A stretch of DNA of 64,000 nt from Granulicella sp. L56 (GCF_009765835.1 NZ_LMUS01000006.1:2190438-2254437), one strand, 5' to 3'. Shown: positions 8,691 to 17,321, counted from the stretch's first letter. Numbers and translations are program-made. The notes: generated from the letters alone by a model not told the origin.

Positions 8691-9564
8691 CTGCTGTAAT
8701 CTTCATGCTCAGATCGACCGCGACCGCCGAGTGGGTCAGCGCTCCTACCGAAATAAAATCCACGCCAGCCAAAGCGTAATCGCGGACCGTCTTCAGATTC
8801 ATATTGCCGGAGGCTTCGATTGGAGCGTTTGGTAGAGATTTTCGAATCTGTTTGACTGCCTTCTTCACAATCGCTGGCTTCATATTATCCAGCAGAATCG
8901 ATTCGGCTCCCCCCGCGATGGCCTGTTCCAATTCAAGCTGGCTGCGCACCTCGACCTGCACAATCTGTCCAGCCTTCCGGCCTTTCAGAGCGCGCTCCAG
9001 CACAATGGGAAGGCCGCCGCCCAGCGAGATGTGATTGTTCTTGATGAGAATGCCATCCTGCAAATCCAGTCGGTGGTTCACGCCGCCGCCGCAGCAGACG
9101 GCGTATTTGTCGAGCGCGCGCAGACCGGGGATGGTCTTTCTCGTGTCCAGGATCTTGGCCTTTGTCCCTGCGATGGACTTCACGAACTGGTTGGTCAGCG
9201 TGGCGATGCCGCTCATGCGCTGCATCAGGTTCAGGGTGACGCGTTCGCAGGAGAGAATCGCCGAAGCGTTGTGGCGAATCACCGCCAGCGACTGACCCTT
9301 CTTCACCTTCACGCCGTCGAAGATCTCGGGATGGCTTATCACCTCGAAGCGTCCCAACGGCGTGGTCGACATCTTGGAGAAGATATCGAGGATCACCGGA
9401 ATGCAGCCCAGCCCCGAGACGATGCAGTCCTCGCGAGCGATGATGGTGCCGGAGGCGCGCAGGCCTTTGTCGATGGTCAGTGCCGTGGTGACATCGTTGG
9501 CGACCTTGTCTTCTGCCAGTGCCGCTTCGAGAATTGTGCGAATCCGCTTGCTCTTCCAGTCCAT
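8680..9564 (-). CDS. nadC: Nicotinate-nucleotide pyrophosphorylase (carboxylating), quinolinate phosphoribosyltransferase
   Basis: Converts quinolinate and PRPP to nicotinate mononucleotide in de novo NAD synthesis. The 294-residue protein has the usual length. It shows LNLMQRMSGIAT, ILDTRKTIPGLRALDKYAV (substrate-binding Arg/Lys), CGGGVNHR, ILIKNNHI and the C-terminal barrel motifs EVRSQLELEQA, ILLDNMKP and VDFISVGALTHS. No nadA or nadB lies in the window. It is the first gene of a tight operon with birA and coaX; 28 bases separate it from the end of valS on the same strand, so read-through from valS is possible. Confidence 0.95.
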   Translation of the reverse strand: MDWKSKRIRTILEAALAEDKVANDVTTALTIDKGLRASGTIIAREDCIVSGLGCIPVILDIFSKMSTTPLGRFEVISHPEIFDGVKVKKGQSLAVIRHNASAILSCERVTLNLMQRMSGIATLTNQFVKSIAGTKAKILDTRKTIPGLRALDKYAVCCGGGVNHRLDLQDGILIKNNHISLGGGLPIVLERALKGRKAGQIVQVEVRSQLELEQAIAGGAESILLDNMKPAIVKKAVKQIRKSLPNAPIEASGNMNLKTVRDYALAGVDFISVGALTHSAVAVDLSMKITADVY

Positions 9565-9592
9565 TCTCTAATCCTATTCCCGCTTCACCGAA

Positions 9593-12355
9593 TCAGTTCG
9601 GCAAAGCCTCCAGCGCAGACTTCGCCTTGTCATGCAGCATCTTCGTCTCTGCCGCCTGCTTTCGCAACCCATCGACGATATGTGCCGGAGCCTTGGCCAT
9701 AAATGCCTCGTTGCCCAACTGCCGCTCGGCTGCCGTCAACCCCTTCTCGAACTTGGCGAGGTCTTTGGTCAGGCGCTCGCGCTCGGCAGCCACATCGATC
9801 TGCCGCTCGTAGACGACAGCTACATCGAAGCTGGCAGTCGAACGTGTATTCCCGCCCGTCAGCGGCCCATCGGCAAACTCGACTGAAGCCACACGAGCCA
9901 GCCGCGCCAGCATATCGGCATTCGCGTCGGCCAGCGCCAGAATGCGGTTATCCGCATGAAGGACAATCGGCGCTGCTTCTTTCTCAGGGACGCCAAGCTC
10001 CCTGCGCAGGCCGCGCACCGTGACGATCAGCTCCTGCAGCGTATTCATCGTAGTAACCGAAGCCTCATCTGCAGGGAAGTCACTCGCCTTCGGATAGCGC
10101 GTTAGTGCAATCGACTTTGCCGGAGCCTTGCCTTCATAGAGCGCGTGCCAAAGCTCTTCAGTGAGGAAGGGCATGAACGGACTCAGCAATCGCAGCGCCG
10201 CTTCAAACACGCCGACCAGCGAGGCCAGCGAAACCGCCGTCGCCGCGTTCTTCTCCGTGCCCTCGCCAAACTCCAGCCGCAGCTTGACCAGTTCCAGATA
10301 CCAGTCGCAGAACTCTCCCCAGAAGAACTGATAGACAGCCGCCGCCGCCTCGTCGAAGCGGTAGTCGGCCAGAGCACGGTCTACCTCCGCGCTGACTGCG
10401 CTGAGGCGTCCGAAGATCCAGCGCGTCTCGAGCGGCGTCTCCTCGGGCAACTCCGTCACCGCGCCGCCAGCGGGGAGCATGGACATGCTGTACCCGGCTT
10501 CCTTCGCTCGTTCTACCTGCATAAAGAGGAAGCGCGCCGCATTCCAAATCTTGTTGGCGAAGGCGCGATAGCCGTCGGTGCGCTCTTCGCTGAAGGCGAT
10601 GTCGGTGCCGGGGCTGGCCATGCTGGCAAGCGTGAACCGCACCGCATCCGTGCCGTATTTTTTTACGACCTCGATGGGGTCGATGACGTTGCCCTTGGTC
10701 TTCGACATCTTCTGCCGCTCGGCATCGCGCACCAGCGCGTGGATGTAGACCTCGCGGAAGGGCACGGCATTCTCCAGCGTCCGTGCCGACCCGTCAGGCA
10801 TAGGCACATCCAGCATGAAGTGGCAGCTCAACATAATCATGCGAGCCACCCAGAAGAAGAGAATATCGAAGCCAGTCACCAGCAACTGCGTCGGATAAAA
10901 CGCTGCCAGATCAGGCGTCTTCTCCGGCCAGCCGAAGACGGTGAAGGGAAGCAGCCCGCTCGAGAACCATGTGTCGAGAACGTCGGTCTCCTGCACGATC
11001 TCGGCGGAGTTACAGTGCTGGCACTTCAGCGGCGTATCGCGCGCAACGGTGGTCTCGCCGCAGGCGGCGCAGTGCCATGCCGGAATGCGGTGGCCCCACC
11101 ACAACTGGCGCGAGATGCACCAGTCATGGATGTTCTTCATCCACTCGTCGTAGGTCTTGCGGTACTGGTCGGGCGTGAACTTGATGTAACCCTTGTCGAC
11201 GGCCTCAATCGCTTTGTCGGCCAGTGGCTGAATCTTGACGAACCACTGCTGCGAAAGCCGCGGCTCGATGACGACGCCGGTGCGCTGACTGAGGCCGATG
11301 GAGAGGGTATGGTCTTTTACGTCAACCAGAAGACCCATCTCCTTCAAGTCTTCAACAATCTTCGTCCGCGCAGCATAGCGGTCCAGCCCGTGATACGCCG
11401 AACCCGGCAGCAGTACATGCGCCGTCTCATCGAGGATGGTGAGGTTCGGCAGGCCGTGGCGCTGGCCGATGGCGAAGTCGTTGGGATCATGTGCGGGAGT
11501 TACCTTGACCGCGCCAGTGCCAAACTCCGGCTTGGCCCAGTCGTCTGCCAGAATCGGAATCTCGCGGTTCGCGCCGCCATTCACGCCGCTCAACGGCAGG
11601 CGAACCATCTTGCCTTGCAGTGCGAGGTAGCGCTCGTCGGTGGGGTTCACCGCAACCGCGGTGTCGCCCAGCATGGTCTCCGGTCGCGTGGTGGCCACCA
11701 CAATTGACCCCGACCCATCCGCCAGTGGATAGCGGATGTGATAGATCTTGCCGAGCCGCTCTTCGTGCTCTACCTCAAGATCGCTGACCGCAGTCTGAAT
11801 CGCCGGGTCCCAGTTGACGATGTAGGCCCCGCGATAGATCAGCCCCTGCTCATGCAGCCGAACGAATGCTTCCTTGACGGCGACGCTGAGGCGGTCGTCC
11901 ATGGTGAAGTACTCGCGGCTCCAGTCCACGCTGGCGCCGAGGCGCTTCATCTGGTCGAGGATGGCTCCGCCATAAACGCACTTCCACTCCCATACGCGTT
12001 GGACAAAAGCCTCGCGCCCAAGCTCCTGCCGCTTCTTTCCTTCAGAGGCGAGCTGCCTTTCCACCATCATCTGGGTGGCGATTCCGGCGTGGTCGGTACC
12101 GGGAACCCACATGGCCACTTCGCCGGACATGCGGTGCCAGCGGGTGAGGATGTCCATCTCCGTCTGGTTGAGCATGTGGCCCATGTGCAGCCGTCCGGTG
12201 ACGTTGGGCGGAGGCAGCAGCATGGTGAACTTCTTGACGCCCTCCTGCGTACCCTCAGAGGTGGCGACGTCGAAGAGGCGCTCGCGCACCCAGTACTCGG
12301 CCCAGCGCTCTTCAATAATGGACGGATCGTATGCTTTCGGCAGTTCGTGGCTCAT
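9593..12355 (-). CDS. valS: Valyl-tRNA synthetase
   Basis: Charges tRNA-Val. The 920-residue product contains the class I HIGH motif (PPNVTGRLHMGHMLN), the editing (CP1) domain with TTRPETMLGDTAV and GTGAVKVTPAHDPNDF, zinc-type cysteines (CAACGETT and CQHC), and the KMSKTKGN loop. An anticodon-binding domain and a C-terminal coiled coil complete it. I take the ATG at 12355 (MSHELPKAYDP), where family similarity begins. The frame is open 32 codons further upstream, but those residues do not look like ValRS. No strong Shine-Dalgarno is visible (TTAAAGAAC). Divergent from the small beta-helix protein gene. Confidence 0.96.
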   Translation of the reverse strand: MSHELPKAYDPSIIEERWAEYWVRERLFDVATSEGTQEGVKKFTMLLPPPNVTGRLHMGHMLNQTEMDILTRWHRMSGEVAMWVPGTDHAGIATQMMVERQLASEGKKRQELGREAFVQRVWEWKCVYGGAILDQMKRLGASVDWSREYFTMDDRLSVAVKEAFVRLHEQGLIYRGAYIVNWDPAIQTAVSDLEVEHEERLGKIYHIRYPLADGSGSIVVATTRPETMLGDTAVAVNPTDERYLALQGKMVRLPLSGVNGGANREIPILADDWAKPEFGTGAVKVTPAHDPNDFAIGQRHGLPNLTILDETAHVLLPGSAYHGLDRYAARTKIVEDLKEMGLLVDVKDHTLSIGLSQRTGVVIEPRLSQQWFVKIQPLADKAIEAVDKGYIKFTPDQYRKTYDEWMKNIHDWCISRQLWWGHRIPAWHCAACGETTVARDTPLKCQHCNSAEIVQETDVLDTWFSSGLLPFTVFGWPEKTPDLAAFYPTQLLVTGFDILFFWVARMIMLSCHFMLDVPMPDGSARTLENAVPFREVYIHALVRDAERQKMSKTKGNVIDPIEVVKKYGTDAVRFTLASMASPGTDIAFSEERTDGYRAFANKIWNAARFLFMQVERAKEAGYSMSMLPAGGAVTELPEETPLETRWIFGRLSAVSAEVDRALADYRFDEAAAAVYQFFWGEFCDWYLELVKLRLEFGEGTEKNAATAVSLASLVGVFEAALRLLSPFMPFLTEELWHALYEGKAPAKSIALTRYPKASDFPADEASVTTMNTLQELIVTVRGLRRELGVPEKEAAPIVLHADNRILALADANADMLARLARVASVEFADGPLTGGNTRSTASFDVAVVYERQIDVAAERERLTKDLAKFEKGLTAAERQLGNEAFMAKAPAHIVDGLRKQAAETKMLHDKAKSALEALPN

Positions 12356-12492
12356 GTTCTTTAAGCCTAGCATCGACCGCAGGTCGCACCGCACCGCATC
12401 AACCTTTGCAGAGGCCGCAAATGCCTGTCCTGTGCTTTTCCTGCGGCACACATCCTAAAGCCACCGTAAACTACCTCCAACGAGGAATTTTC

Positions 12493-12993
12493 ATGACAAA
12501 GCTGCTTCTCGCCGTCGCTCTCCTTCTCGCAGCGTCCACTCCCTTTGCCCGCGCCGATCAGGACCGCGTCAGCTTCGGTGGCGACATTACCGTCGCCGAG
12601 GGCGAAACTGCCGGTGATCTTGTCTGCGCCTTCTGCTCGGTCCACGTTCACGGCGATGTCAAAGGGGATGTCGCGGTTCTCTTCGGCAGCGTCACGGTCG
12701 ATCCGACCCGCAACATCTCGGGCGACATAGCGATCCTGGGCGGCGATCTGAACCTGGCTCCGGAGACAGAGGTAGGCGGCGACGTTGCCATCATGGCGGG
12801 CAATGCGAACATGGCTCCCGAGGCCACGATCCGCGGAGACCGCACGGTGATGCCGGGCAAGGGCTGGCTGCTTGTGCCGTTCGCGCCGTTCCTTATTCTT
12901 ATAGGCATCATCTGGCTGATCGTGTACATGGTGCGGCGCAACCGCTACCGTTTTCCGGCTTACCCCAATGGTCGGGGCATTCAGGGTAGATAG
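12493..12993 (+). CDS. Secreted beta-helix (bactofilin-like) repeat protein with C-terminal membrane anchor
   Basis: 166 residues starting at an ATG with a good ribosome site (GAGGAATTTTC before ATG). An N-terminal signal peptide (MTKLLLAVALLLAASTPFARA) precedes about five short repeats of the type GD(I/V)...V...G. Examples are VSFGGDITVAEG, VHVHGDVKGDVAVLFG, ISGDIAILGG and VGGDVAIMAG. Such periodic G-D-V repeats form a right-handed beta-helix as in bactofilins and polymer-forming proteins. A single transmembrane helix (LVPFAPFLILIGIIWLIVYMV) and a basic tail (RRNRYR) follow. The topology (solenoid outside, basic tail in the cytoplasm) is inferred; the function is unknown. It may be an envelope scaffold or sensor. 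Confidence 0.75.
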   Translation: MTKLLLAVALLLAASTPFARADQDRVSFGGDITVAEGETAGDLVCAFCSVHVHGDVKGDVAVLFGSVTVDPTRNISGDIAILGGDLNLAPETEVGGDVAIMAGNANMAPEATIRGDRTVMPGKGWLLVPFAPFLILIGIIWLIVYMVRRNRYRFPAYPNGRGIQGR

Positions 12994-13083
12994 GTAGCCG
13001 ATTCCGGCATCGGATCGAAGCCTGTCGCCGCCCCATCTGTACGTCCTCTTGACTGGAGTGAAGCCTGTCGTCACTCCAGCGGT

Positions 13084-13150
13084 ACGTCATCTCGACCGAA
13101 GCGGAGCGGAGTGGAGAGACCCCTGTATTTCGTCCTTGTTTTTTGCGGTT
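13084..13150 (+). repeat. Dispersed intergenic repeat family A, copy 1
   Basis: Core: CGTCATCTCGACCG, a short variable GC-rich segment, then GCGGAGTGGAGAGACCCCTG, TATTTCG and a T-rich tail. This copy is followed by an inverted copy (13189-13272), so the two form a large inverted repeat with about 40 bases between them. It lies in the gap between the beta-helix gene and the DprE2-like gene. Confidence 0.9.
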
Positions 13151-13188
13151 GCTGATTTTCGATGATGAACCAACGGCGGTTCCAGCAG

Positions 13189-13272
13189 AACAAAAACAAG
13201 CAACAGCAAAAGCGAAAATACAGGGGTCTCTCCACTGCGGCGGCAAAAGCGCCGCCTTCGGTCGAGATGACG
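13189..13272 (-). repeat. Dispersed intergenic repeat family A, copy 2 (inverted)
   Basis: Reverse complement of the same core: ACGTCATCTCGACCG, then a small hairpin (GGCGGCGCTTTTGCCGCC), then GTGGAGAGACCCCTGTATTT and a T-rich tail. With copy 1 it fills most of the 310-base gap between genes; I see no gene in this gap. Confidence 0.9.
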
Positions 13273-13303
13273 TGAGTTGGGGCAGATTTTTAGGCTGCAG
13301 TGC

Positions 13304-14065
13304 TCAGAGATTGAGCTTCTTGAAGATGCGCTCCGGGATATTGCGGATGATGAACATGATCGGCTGCCACTGGAACGGCACGTAGAGAGTGTCCTGCCGC
13401 TTATCGATCGCGTTGACGATGGATTTAGCCACGGCATCGACATCGGCAAACTTCTCGCTGCCCTTCATGCCGGAGGTCATCGCTGTCTTAACCGGACCGG
13501 GCTTGATGGCGAGCACGGTGACGCCTTCGCGGTCGACGCGGTTGCGTAGCCCGCCTAGAAACGCCGACAGGCCAGCCTTGGAAGATCCGTAGAGGTAGTT
13601 CGACTTGCGCCCTCGGTCTCCTGCGACCGACGAGATGACGGCCAGCGTTCCCGCATGGCGCTGGACGCAGAAGTTGGCCAGCCACGTCAGCAGCGAGACC
13701 GGAGCCATGTAGTTGGTGTAGATGATCTGCGCGGCGGTGTTGAAATCCTGCTCGGCCTTGGCCTGATCGCCGAGGATGCCGTAGGTAAGGTACGCCACAT
13801 CGAGGCCGGTCAGCGAGTTGACGGCATGAGCGAGCAAAGTTGGATGCTGGTCGGTGTTGTCGAGGTCGGCGACGGCGGTATCGACGTAGCTTGCGCCGCG
13901 AGTGCGTAGATCGGTGGCGACGGCGGCAAGCTTCTCTGCGTTGCGGGCTACGAGAAACAGGCGCGCGCCTTGTGCGGCCCAGATACGGCAGGTAGCTTCG
14001 GCGATGCCGGAGGTGGCTCCAAGGACGAGGATCTTGCGGGGAGTGGTGCTATCAATCTGACTCAT
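13304..14065 (-). CDS. Short-chain dehydrogenase, DprE2-like (decaprenylphosphoryl-2-keto-ribose reductase type)
   Basis: 253-residue SDR enzyme, the same size as mycobacterial DprE2 (254). It has the NAD(P) motif GATSGIAEA near the N-terminus, a mid-domain DVAYLTYGILGDQ (DxxxxNAG-like region) and the catalytic Ser...Tyr-x-x-x-Lys (VISSVAGDRGRKSNYLYGSSKAG). Its ATG overlaps the stop of the DprE1-like gene in an ATGA arrangement, so the two are translationally coupled. In mycobacteria DprE1 oxidises C2 of polyprenylphosphoryl ribose and DprE2 reduces it to the arabinose epimer. The substrate here is unknown. I chose the ATG at 14065 because the frame upstream lies inside the neighbouring gene. 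Confidence 0.8.
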   Translation of the reverse strand: MSQIDSTTPRKILVLGATSGIAEATCRIWAAQGARLFLVARNAEKLAAVATDLRTRGASYVDTAVADLDNTDQHPTLLAHAVNSLTGLDVAYLTYGILGDQAKAEQDFNTAAQIIYTNYMAPVSLLTWLANFCVQRHAGTLAVISSVAGDRGRKSNYLYGSSKAGLSAFLGGLRNRVDREGVTVLAIKPGPVKTAMTSGMKGSEKFADVDAVAKSIVNAIDKRQDTLYVPFQWQPIMFIIRNIPERIFKKLNL

Positions 14066-15447
14066 AAACCTGGTCGATCTCCTGTGACGCGCTCCCAGAA
14101 GCTGGAGGTAAGTTGCGGGTCGCGGTAGCGGGCGAACTGCTGCCACTGCGGATAGAAGGCCTGGAACTGCGCCGCGGTCATGGCTGCATCTTTGGCAGGG
14201 TAGAGACGGCCACCGAACTCGCGGGTCATGTCGGCGAGGCGCTCGAAGAGAGGGAAGCTCTTATCGGGCTTAATGGGGAAGTCGAGCGCCAGTGTGATGC
14301 CGGGCTTGGGAAAGCTCATCATGCCGGGCGAGGGCACATCGCCAAAGACCTTGAGCACGGCGAGGAAGCTGGCGAGGCCGGACTTGGCGACCTCTTTGAG
14401 GATGGTGATGGTGCCTTCGCGTGCGCTCTCCCACGGAATGACGTACTGGAACTGGAGCAGGCCGCGCTTGCCGTACATGCGGTTCCAGTGCAGCACCTTG
14501 TCGAGCGGATAGAAAAAAGGCTCGTAGTCCTGCAATGCGACGACGCGGTTGTGGATCTGCTTGTGGAAGAAGGCAGTGTTGAAGAGGCTGACGGAGAGAT
14601 GGTTCAGCGCGAAGCCGGGAGCGTCGAAGGGGAAGACCAGCTTCGGTTTAGGTGAGGGCGTGAGCATATCGCGCTTGGTCGAGTGGTCGCCCTGCATGAA
14701 GACGCCGCGGGCAAAGTTCTTGCCGGTGGAGGCGCAGTCGATCCAGCTTACGGTGTATTCGATGTCCTGGCTCCGACGAGTGAGGTCGAGAAACTCGTCG
14801 ATGCCGTGGAACTGAATGCCTTCGTAGTCGATGAGGCGCGACACGATGGGCTTGAGCCGCAGTTGCGCCCAAGAAATAAGACCGGTGAGGCCGAGACCGC
14901 CGATGGTGGCAGCGTAGAAGTCAGAGTTCTCGGTTGGCGAGCAGAGCTTGCGCGTGCCGTCGGAGCGGACTAGTTCAAATTGCGTAACGTGGCGGCCGAA
15001 GGTTCCGGCGACGTGGTGGTTTTTGCCGTGAATATCGTTGGCGATGGCTCCGCCGAGAGTCACATACTTCGTGCCGGGCGAGACGGGAAGAAAGAATCCA
15101 CGAGGAACGGCGAAGTCGAGGATCTGCGCCAGCGTGATTCCGGCCTCGGCGGTGAGCAGGCCGGTCTCGGGATCGAAGGCGATCAGGCGGTTCAGACCGG
15201 TGGTGACCAGCAGGTTGCCGCCGTTGAGCAGGCATACGTCGCCGTAGCTTCGGCCCATGCCTACGGGCAGCACGCCGTTGTGCATCCCGCTGGCGACGGC
15301 TGGGTAGTCGCTCTGCCAGTGCAGAGGGACCACGTTGGCGTCGTAGTTCGGATACCGGCCCCAGGACTCAAAGGGCGCCTGACCTTCGAACTGCTCGTCC
15401 GGGGTGCGGAAGTTCAATTCTGGCGTTGTTCCTGAAGCTGTGGGCAT
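14062..15447 (-). CDS. FAD-dependent oxidase, DprE1-like (decaprenylphosphoryl-ribose 2'-oxidase type)
   Basis: 461 residues, the same length as Mycobacterium tuberculosis DprE1. The FAD-binding domain shows MGRSYGDVCL, SPGTKYVTLGGAIANDIHGK and NHHVAGTFGRHV; the His of HGKNHH is the active-site His of DprE1. The C-terminal substrate domain has SFPKPGITLALDFPIK and EFGGRLYPAKDA (catalytic-site Lys retained). Position 387, cysteine in mycobacterial DprE1 and the covalent target of benzothiazinones, is alanine here. I prefer the ATG at 15447; the GTG 12 codons upstream falls inside the rplT terminator hairpin. Coupled to the DprE2-like gene by a 4-base overlap. It could act on a sugar-polyprenyl phosphate other than ribose. 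Confidence 0.82.
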   Translation of the reverse strand: MPTASGTTPELNFRTPDEQFEGQAPFESWGRYPNYDANVVPLHWQSDYPAVASGMHNGVLPVGMGRSYGDVCLLNGGNLLVTTGLNRLIAFDPETGLLTAEAGITLAQILDFAVPRGFFLPVSPGTKYVTLGGAIANDIHGKNHHVAGTFGRHVTQFELVRSDGTRKLCSPTENSDFYAATIGGLGLTGLISWAQLRLKPIVSRLIDYEGIQFHGIDEFLDLTRRSQDIEYTVSWIDCASTGKNFARGVFMQGDHSTKRDMLTPSPKPKLVFPFDAPGFALNHLSVSLFNTAFFHKQIHNRVVALQDYEPFFYPLDKVLHWNRMYGKRGLLQFQYVIPWESAREGTITILKEVAKSGLASFLAVLKVFGDVPSPGMMSFPKPGITLALDFPIKPDKSFPLFERLADMTREFGGRLYPAKDAAMTAAQFQAFYPQWQQFARYRDPQLTSSFWERVTGDRPGL

Positions 15448-15465
15448 AGGGTAAGAATAGCCGAT

Positions 15466-15502
15466 TGCAAAAGCGAGAGGCACGGCTGAGCCGTGCCTCT
15501 CG
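15466..15502 (-). terminator. Rho-independent terminator of rplT
   Basis: A 13-bp perfect hairpin (CGAGAGGCACGGC and its complement with a 3-base loop) is followed on the minus strand by CTTTTGC. It lies 17 bases after the rplT stop and separates rplT from the DprE1-like gene. Confidence 0.8.
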
Positions 15503-15519
15503 AGTTGTATACGATTAAT

Positions 15520-15909
15520 TTATGCTGCGGCTGTGGCGCGTGCGTCCTTCGCGGACTTCAAAGCACCCTTGGCCTGTTCGGCGAGGGTCGCGAAGCCAGC
15601 GGCGTCGTTGACGGCGATGTCGGCGAGGATCTTGCGATCGAGGCCGTTGCCTGCCAGCTTGAGGCCGTTGATGAAGGTCGAGTAGCTCATGCCGTTGATG
15701 CGGCAGGCTGCGTTGATGCGCACGATCCAGAGCGCGCGATACTGCCGCTTCTTCTGTTTGCGGCCGGTATAGGCGAACATGAGTCCGCGCTCGACGGCTT
15801 CCTGCGCTGCCTGATAGAGCTTGGATTTGGTGAGGAAGTAACCACTGGCGCGCTTGAGGATCTTTTTGCGCCGGTCATTGCGTTTTGTACTCCGTTTTAC
15901 ACGGGGCAT
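15520..15909 (-). CDS. rplT: 50S ribosomal protein L20
   Basis: 129 residues with the typical L20 sequence: [19 protein letters not shown] at the basic N-terminus, [39 protein letters not shown] and [10 protein letters not shown]. It binds 23S rRNA early in 50S assembly. The C-terminus is extended by an alanine-rich tail. rpmI lies upstream on the same strand, 181 bases away, a longer spacer than usual. In many bacteria L20 represses its own operon by binding the leader or intercistronic RNA; this spacer could hold such a site, but I cannot show it. Confidence 0.97.
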   Translation of the reverse strand: MPRVKRSTKRNDRRKKILKRASGYFLTKSKLYQAAQEAVERGLMFAYTGRKQKKRQYRALWIVRINAACRINGMSYSTFINGLKLAGNGLDRKILADIAVNDAAGFATLAEQAKGALKSAKDARATAAA

Positions 15910-16090
15910 GGTGTTTCTCCTTTTGCGTACATCGTTTGAGCGGCTGGAGGTAAGGTGGCCTCTTCACTCGCTATGCAACTTCAGATCTCAGTGGACTCGC
16001 TTGCGCTTGTCCAGGGGCCTTTACGCTTTGCTGACCCTTTGCCTGGTGAGGCGGCTCGATCTGAAAAACCGATGGTTCCCTGCCTGAAGC

Positions 16091-16288
16091 TCAGGCGTAA
16101 GGAAGCATCCGTGCTACTTTGGCGTGATCCGCATCGGAGACGAGAACCTGGCCACCAAGCTTGCGCTTGGTCTTGGTTGCCTTCGAGGTGAGGATGTGGC
16201 GCATCTTGGACTGGCCGCGCTTGAATTTGCCCGTACCGGTCTTCTTGAAGCGCTTTGCGGCGCCGCTGTGTGTCTTCAGCTTTGGCAT
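16091..16288 (-). CDS. rpmI: 50S ribosomal protein L35
   Basis: 65 residues with the L35 signature: [33 protein letters not shown] and a basic C-terminus. It is paired with rplT downstream. The gene usually found upstream (infC) is not in the window; instead a repeat-bearing non-coding region and a DUF2059 gene lie upstream. The stop codon sits in a small hairpin (GCCTGA, 3-base loop, TCAGGC). Confidence 0.97.
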   Translation of the reverse strand: MPKLKTHSGAAKRFKKTGTGKFKRGQSKMRHILTSKATKTKRKLGGQVLVSDADHAKVARMLPYA

Positions 16289-16320
16289 TGTGTTCCTAAC
16301 GAAGTGCTGCTTTTGTACAA

Positions 16321-16333
16321 CCCTTTGAGTATA
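16321..16333 (-). promoter_or_regulatory. Candidate -10 box of the rpmI-rplT promoter
   Basis: On the minus strand, TATACT (16328-16333) lies 39 bases upstream of the rpmI ATG, as expected for a short leader. No good -35 is seen at the usual spacing, so this is a candidate only. Confidence 0.4.
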
Positions 16334-16472
16334 TATGACGATGGCCCGATAAGTTGAGCCGTTTCACCCCTGCTTCCTTTTCTCTGCGATCTGGTCAGCT
16401 AAGGAATTTAGAATCAACAGCATATTGAGCTAACCTGGCTGGCTGACCGAGAGTTTTATCGAAACGCGTGCA

Positions 16473-16566
16473 CCACGTCATCTCAACCGATCGAACTCAA
16501 CAATGAGGCACGTCATCTCGACCGGAGCGAAGCGGAGTGGAGAGACCCCTGTATTTCGCTTTTGTC
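16473..16566 (+). repeat. Dispersed intergenic repeat family A, copy 3 (with partial copy before it)
   Basis: A full core at 16509-16566 (CGTCATCTCGACCGGAGCGA, AGCGGAGTGGAGAGACCCCT, GTATTTCGCTTTTGT) is preceded at 16473-16490 by a fragment CACGTCATCTCAACCGA. It lies in the 324-base gap between rpmI and the DUF2059 gene; nothing else is apparent in that gap. Confidence 0.88.
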
Positions 16567-16612
16567 GCGGCATGTTCTTCCGGACTCAAAGAGGAAACGC
16601 TTTTGAGAAAAG

Positions 16613-17143
16613 TTATTTTGTAGGTGTCCCGGGTGGTGGGCCTGACTTTTGCATCTGCTCGGCGAAATCTTTGGTGAGCTGCTCGATCTGGGGTTGGAGC
16701 GTGCGCATCTGCTGCACCATCAGCGCCATGCTCTTTGACATCAGTTGGGGCGCTTTGGCGACCATTGCCTTTCCGGCGGGTGAGCGGTAGAAGCTCAGGA
16801 TGCCGTCGAGCTCTTCTTCGGTGTAGGTCTCGTCGTAGACCTGAACCATGATGGGCTTCATCTTGTCCCAGTTCACGGAACCGGTGATGAGATTGCCGAT
16901 CCTCTGCTGGTAATCGTCATAGACGGTCTGCTGCGCGGGCGTCAGCTTCAGGTTGGCTGACTGCTCGGCCGCAGATGCCTTCATTCGCTCGCTCATCTGG
17001 CCCAGCATCTGCGTCATCAGCTGGTTCATGTTGGTGAGCTGCATCAACTCTTCCACCTTTGCCTTCTTGGAGGCTTCGTCGGCGTGGGCGAAGAGCGGAG
17101 TGATGAGGAGAAGGGCGAGGAGGGTTCTCGTGATGAGCTTCAT
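16613..17143 (-). CDS. Secreted DUF2059 protein
   Basis: 176 residues. An N-terminal signal peptide (MKLITRTLLALLLITPLFAHA) is followed by a helical domain. The second half has the DUF2059 pattern: VNWDKMKPIMVQVYDETYTE, EELDGILSFYRSPAGKAM and KAPQLMSKSMALM. The family is widespread in Gram-negative bacteria, periplasmic, and has no known activity. The gene is divergent from the metallo-beta-lactamase gene, with 178 bases between the two starts. Confidence 0.87.
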   Translation of the reverse strand: MKLITRTLLALLLITPLFAHADEASKKAKVEELMQLTNMNQLMTQMLGQMSERMKASAAEQSANLKLTPAQQTVYDDYQQRIGNLITGSVNWDKMKPIMVQVYDETYTEEELDGILSFYRSPAGKAMVAKAPQLMSKSMALMVQQMRTLQPQIEQLTKDFAEQMQKSGPPPGTPTK

Positions 17144-17321
17144 GGGTGCTTCCTTTGGGATGGGGACTGTGGCTTGCAGGCGAGGAGGTGGTGCGGCCTG
17201 CCGAAGGGAAGCATACAGGATGGAGAGGAGAACCTGTGTCGATATCTTCAGTCCACAGCCGTTTTGCGTAAGTTTTAAGGAGGTTGTGGCGGAGCTGAGT
17301 TTTCAACAAGGGAGGTATGGA

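Noticed and set aside
10145..11707. 520-residue frame antisense to valS
   Set aside because: Complementary-frame shadow; valS on the other strand is fully supported by its motifs.
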